DNA from: Gelatiniphilus marinus
GTDB taxonomy: Bacteria > Bacteroidota > Bacteroidia > Flavobacteriales > Flavobacteriaceae
DNA: 64,000 nucleotides
Strand: one strand, 5' to 3'
NCBI RefSeq assembly: GCF_042678305.1
Contig: NZ_JBHUDT010000001.1
The notes under the pieces are model-generated. The model did no database searches. It was not told where the DNA came from and saw only the letters and a program-made list of their open reading frames with translations. A program made the position numbers and the translations under genes. Of the stretch, positions 62,901-64,000 are shown one piece after another. How positions within the stretch are numbered: the stretch's first letter is position 1; each line of letters begins with the position of its first letter.

Positions 62901-63081
62901 AGATATTTACGATACTTGGGGCAGTTTAATTTATTCTGAAGTGGGTGAAAATTTAAAAGGATGGGATGGCAAAATAAAAGATTCTGAAGCTGAAAACGGC
63001 AACTATTATTACACATTTTCTGGCGATACCTTTTACGGAAAAACCATTACCGCAGCAGGTGCCTTTGTATTAATAAAGTAA
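56995..63081 (+). CDS. Giant T9SS-secreted adhesin-like protein with PKD, Ig-like and SprB repeats
   Basis: The 2028-residue protein has an N-terminal signal segment (FFIITISIFAYNEKV). It contains at least four PKD-type modules (WSFGDGNTS about 173, NWGDGSTQ about 271, DFGDGTIEN about 359, WDFGDGATS about 469), four Ig-like modules of about 97 residues (starting about 803, 899, 998, 1094) with the shared QWYSNT and TGATN/TGETN turns, and seven SprB-like repeats of about 75-88 residues (about 1295-1850, core CFGENDARI...GG). A last PKD module (SWDFGDGSFSS about 1887) precedes the type-B T9SS sorting domain, starting MPNAFTPNNDGLNDFF (about 1942). It should be exported and displayed on the surface. 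Confidence 0.93.
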   Translation: MRHQYFLGILSFFIITISIFAYNEKVKPSKPNNLNALNLLTTALPPSATISGTTQVCKDEVTLPQIRFTGSSGTTPYTFTYTLNGGANQTITTVGSNSIANLPVSTNTIGVFVYELISVTDGVGDTTNESGTATVTVTEPVVDFTFNNAGTCAGTPVDFVSNVTGSAPFTYSWSFGDGNTSTAANPTHEFDVVGCGSQNLSVTLTVTDSNGCTDTITKSILVQEKPRLEFRDIDNPFDPFNNCGNNTTDPSFTINVGIDNVSAGCINSYNVNWGDGSTQTNVTFPATHTYTQLGSFNMEITGIGSNCDNTVTYLIKNSSNPTGSIVNPGNTVNLCTPITPLEFAIGSWGTNPPDTNYTVDFGDGTIENYTQAQLEASIYYNAGDPANSQDFPIPHTYTETSCPFSYTVFLNITTSCGQTNLTAGPIIILRRPEVDFEDPPISCVDTAVQFVNNSLDGYSNNCSVNDGFYWDFGDGATSTLRDPSHIYTAPGTYTVSLYAENSCGVTNTVTKTICIEPELTPAFTLNTNNGCSPLDVQVTNTTNLSLSCGTEEYLWEVAYASGFCGTAPPSWSFTNGTDENSAAPSISFVTAGIYTLTQTITNSCGSNSISETIEVKQPPTAAINSIADFCDTASFNPVAVVDNCAPTSETITYNWSFPGGSPATANTLDPGAITYATPGNYQITFNITNSCGTTTVTEDFSVNPIPTITNTNLTQTICSGTDTAGVVLTSDLSNTTYTWTATAPAGVTGFIASGNTDTIPVQTIFNSNGTSEDVTFTITPTSNGCTGNSINVVITIDPAPRFTSQPQPETICLNGTLNPLSVNVTGAGTPSYQWYSNTVDNNTTGTIITGETAATYTPPNNPTGILYYYCIVSFPTGIGCNEITSNTARIEIVDGLQIDTQPLTTQSLCVGGDINTALSVIHSGGTGAITYQWYANTTNSNTGGTLITGATNITYTPPTFNTSGNYYYYVVVSSSGNGCGDITSDTAEVIVVDDPIITSQPIVSQELCQGTIPQNLEVVTSGGLGTVYNYQWYSNTTNSNTGGTLITGATNSIFTPPTTSIGSLYYYCVIAQPDPGCSVTSDTSLVIINAAPIFTAQPISETICFGNTLNTLSVSVTNGVGTPTYQWYSSTVDDVFTGTAITGETNATYNPPTTNIGTIYYYCIVTFSAGGCTEITSQTAQITINETPDISDKAITICSGVNFQIIPDSSTGDIVPTGTLYTWTTPTINPIGSITGASNENTPQSDISQTLTNTTTNPATVTYTVTPISGICAGADFTITVTVNPSISIITNQINSNCYLANNGSLDISITGGVPFSTGNPYQISWTGPNGFTSTNEDISNLEPGNYTVIINDDGGCPFTETFTITEPDELIFSSINFDPETISCFGANDGEIDINVAGGTTPYTYNWTLNGNPFDTSEDLSNLGPGDYQITVTDANSCTPIIQSFQIIEPPVLDVSLNNQVDIICFGEATGAINIDVVGGRPIEISPGVFDYNYAWTGPNGFTSSSQNISNLIAGTYNLTVTDKSNCIDTLEVILDQSDEIIIDYTATEIECYGDNNASITINNISGGNAPYNIQWSNLGSGNVQNNLSAGTYVITVTDDTNCIQTATIVIDEAPIFTINPIVNNVSCFGENDARISLNLVGGIDPVTLVWDDDATAGVERNNIGPGIYTVTITDGTPCVITETFTITEPAAITLSATTTDALDCDDANSGSINTIITGGTLPLTYSWSNGATTEDLTNVPPGDYTLNITDANGCTISDSWTINRFDPLEISVETITDFVCDTRYVNQSFVAHVTGGIPPYQINWSSGIISGANNEIMNTSQDGLVLLEVTDSFGCTTSLSYNVEIPVLGDADFTLNSTAFSTYGFYSIEDEIQFTNTSTGDYQSISWDFGDGSFSSEENPTHTYLTVGSYAITQTVTYPFGCVYTKTITLIIEKGYALIMPNAFTPNNDGLNDFFNPSFIGLNNMKLDIYDTWGSLIYSEVGENLKGWDGKIKDSEAENGNYYYTFSGDTFYGKTITAAGAFVLIK

Positions 63082-63084
63082 TTT

Positions 63085-64000
63085 ATGAGAATGAAAATAA
63101 AGATATTATCTATAATAATCATCAGTTGTGTTTATTTAAAAATAAACGCTCAAGACCCAGTTTTTACGCAATACTTTCAAGTTCCAGAAACAATAAACCC
63201 TGGTTTTTCAGGGTTTGAAGACGCTACTTATTTCGGATTAATTCACCGAACGCAATGGCCTAGTCTAGATTTAAGAGTAGATACCGAATATGCTTTTTTT
63301 AACACTTGGGTTGAAAATGTTGGTGGACTAGGTTTTAGTATTTTAAATCAGCATGAAAACAACACCAATTACAACCATTTACAAGGTAATGTTAACTATG
63401 CTTACCATGTTAAATTAGCAAACGATTGGTATTTTAGACCTGCCATTGAAGTTGGTTTTGGCACCAAATCCTTTAATTTTAGAAACTTGGTTTTAGCCGA
63501 TCAAATCAATATTGGTGCTGGTACTATAAATCCGGTGTCATCAGATATTTTTGCCATGAACGCCAATAGGAATATTACGTTTTTCGACTTCTCCGCTGGC
63601 TTTGTATTCGATAAAAAAAACACGAGAAACGACACCGATCTCTGGTTGGGCGCAACTATAAAACACCTAAACAAACCTAATATTTCGTTTGTTGAAAATG
63701 GCAATGTACCGCTGGATATTTTTTACTCCATTCACGCCAATTATAAGTTCCCGTATTTTGATTATAACGATATGCTTTTTTCGCTTAATTACATGCAACA
63801 AGGCGAATATAACCGATTGGATATTGGCACAGCCGTAAGATTGGAAAAACTCATGTTGGGTGCTATGGCTGTAACAAATCCTGCAAAAAATATTATGAAC
63901 AGCCATTTATTAACCTCTGTAAATGCGTTTATAGGTTTAGAATTAGAGCGGTTTCGATTTGGGTTTTCTTATGATTTTAACACCTCTAAGATTGGAAGAA
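63085..64000 (+). CDS. PorP/SprF family T9SS outer-membrane protein, cut by the window end
   Basis: The frame opens with ATG 63085 three bases after the adhesin stop and is open to the window end. The first 305 residues include a signal peptide (ending LKINAQ), then DPVFTQYFQVPETINPGFSG, the hallmark PorP/SprF opening DPxFTQY...NPA, and beta-barrel strands with RTQWPSL, GGLGFSILNQ and FDFSAGFVFD. Proteins of this family are specific partners of type-B-sorted T9SS substrates, as SprF is for SprB. The three-base gap shows co-transcription with the giant gene. The usual length is about 310-350, so little is missing. Confidence 0.93.
   Translation, partial: MRMKIKILSIIIISCVYLKINAQDPVFTQYFQVPETINPGFSGFEDATYFGLIHRTQWPSLDLRVDTEYAFFNTWVENVGGLGFSILNQHENNTNYNHLQGNVNYAYHVKLANDWYFRPAIEVGFGTKSFNFRNLVLADQINIGAGTINPVSSDIFAMNANRNITFFDFSAGFVFDKKNTRNDTDLWLGATIKHLNKPNISFVENGNVPLDIFYSIHANYKFPYFDYNDMLFSLNYMQQGEYNRLDIGTAVRLEKLMLGAMAVTNPAKNIMNSHLLTSVNAFIGLELERFRFGFSYDFNTSKIGR

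Overview
The window is AT-rich chromosomal DNA from a member of the Bacteroidota, almost certainly a Flavobacteriaceae. The evidence: a type IX secretion (T9SS) type-B sorting domain on a giant PKD/Ig/SprB-repeat protein followed by a PorP/SprF-type gene, a bacillithiol-type YtxJ protein, SPII lipoproteins, a Bacteroidota -33/-7 promoter before the his operon, no obvious Shine-Dalgarno sequences, and many short palindromic intergenic repeats of the kind common in flavobacterial genomes. I cannot place it to genus.

Layout. 1-0.7 kb: end of a prohibitin/SPFH protein. 0.8-8.5 kb: a complete histidine operon (hisG-D-C-B-H-A-F-IE) preceded by a His-codon leader peptide, a transcription terminator and a matching antiterminator segment. 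Repeat elements sit between several of its genes and one has grown into the start of hisIE. 8.6-11.4 kb: a divergent TruA paralogue, a DUF2461 protein, an unknown protein and a hotdog thioesterase. 11.6-16.6 kb: leuC-leuD-leuA-leuB, with a structured RNA/repeat before leuB. 16.7-21.6 kb: a 765-residue protein of unknown function with transthyretin-like segments, a YbdG-type mechanosensitive channel, a DUF3817 protein and a DedA/VTT membrane protein, all on the minus strand.

21.6-34.0 kb is an accessory region. A 1.4-kb gene-free stretch holds scattered copies of one short motif, a 300-bp element with perfect 17-bp terminal inverted repeats, a diverged duplicate of its interior, and a frameshifted coding remnant. 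It is followed by a TetR-controlled TolC/HlyD/ABC-2 exporter (like E. coli cecR-ybhGFSR, but with YbhF split in two), then a four-gene cassette (LOG protein, membrane protein, OmpLA-like outer-membrane protein, ATP-cone/Mrr-like nuclease). That cassette is bracketed by the real 3' end of the exporter permease gene and a diverged second copy of that 3' end. More gene debris follows.

34.0-44.6 kb: ytxJ, clpB, two deoC paralogues (the first lacking a key lysine) with deoD, a DUF6503 lipoprotein, and a 5-oxoprolinase set pxpA-B-C with an Nramp transporter, probably co-transcribed with the tricorn-like protease upstream. 44.6-56.8 kb: tricorn-like protease, DUF2891 lipoprotein, DUF819 membrane protein, Sua5/YrdC protein, an alpha/beta-hydrolase lipoprotein interrupted by an in-frame TGA, a UvrD/PcrA helicase, a small membrane-anchored protein and a patatin phospholipase. 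57.0-64.0 kb: the giant T9SS-secreted adhesin-like protein and the start of its PorP/SprF partner, which runs off the window.

I see no tRNA, rRNA, CRISPR array, prophage or intact transposase. All calls are by reading only; no database search was run.
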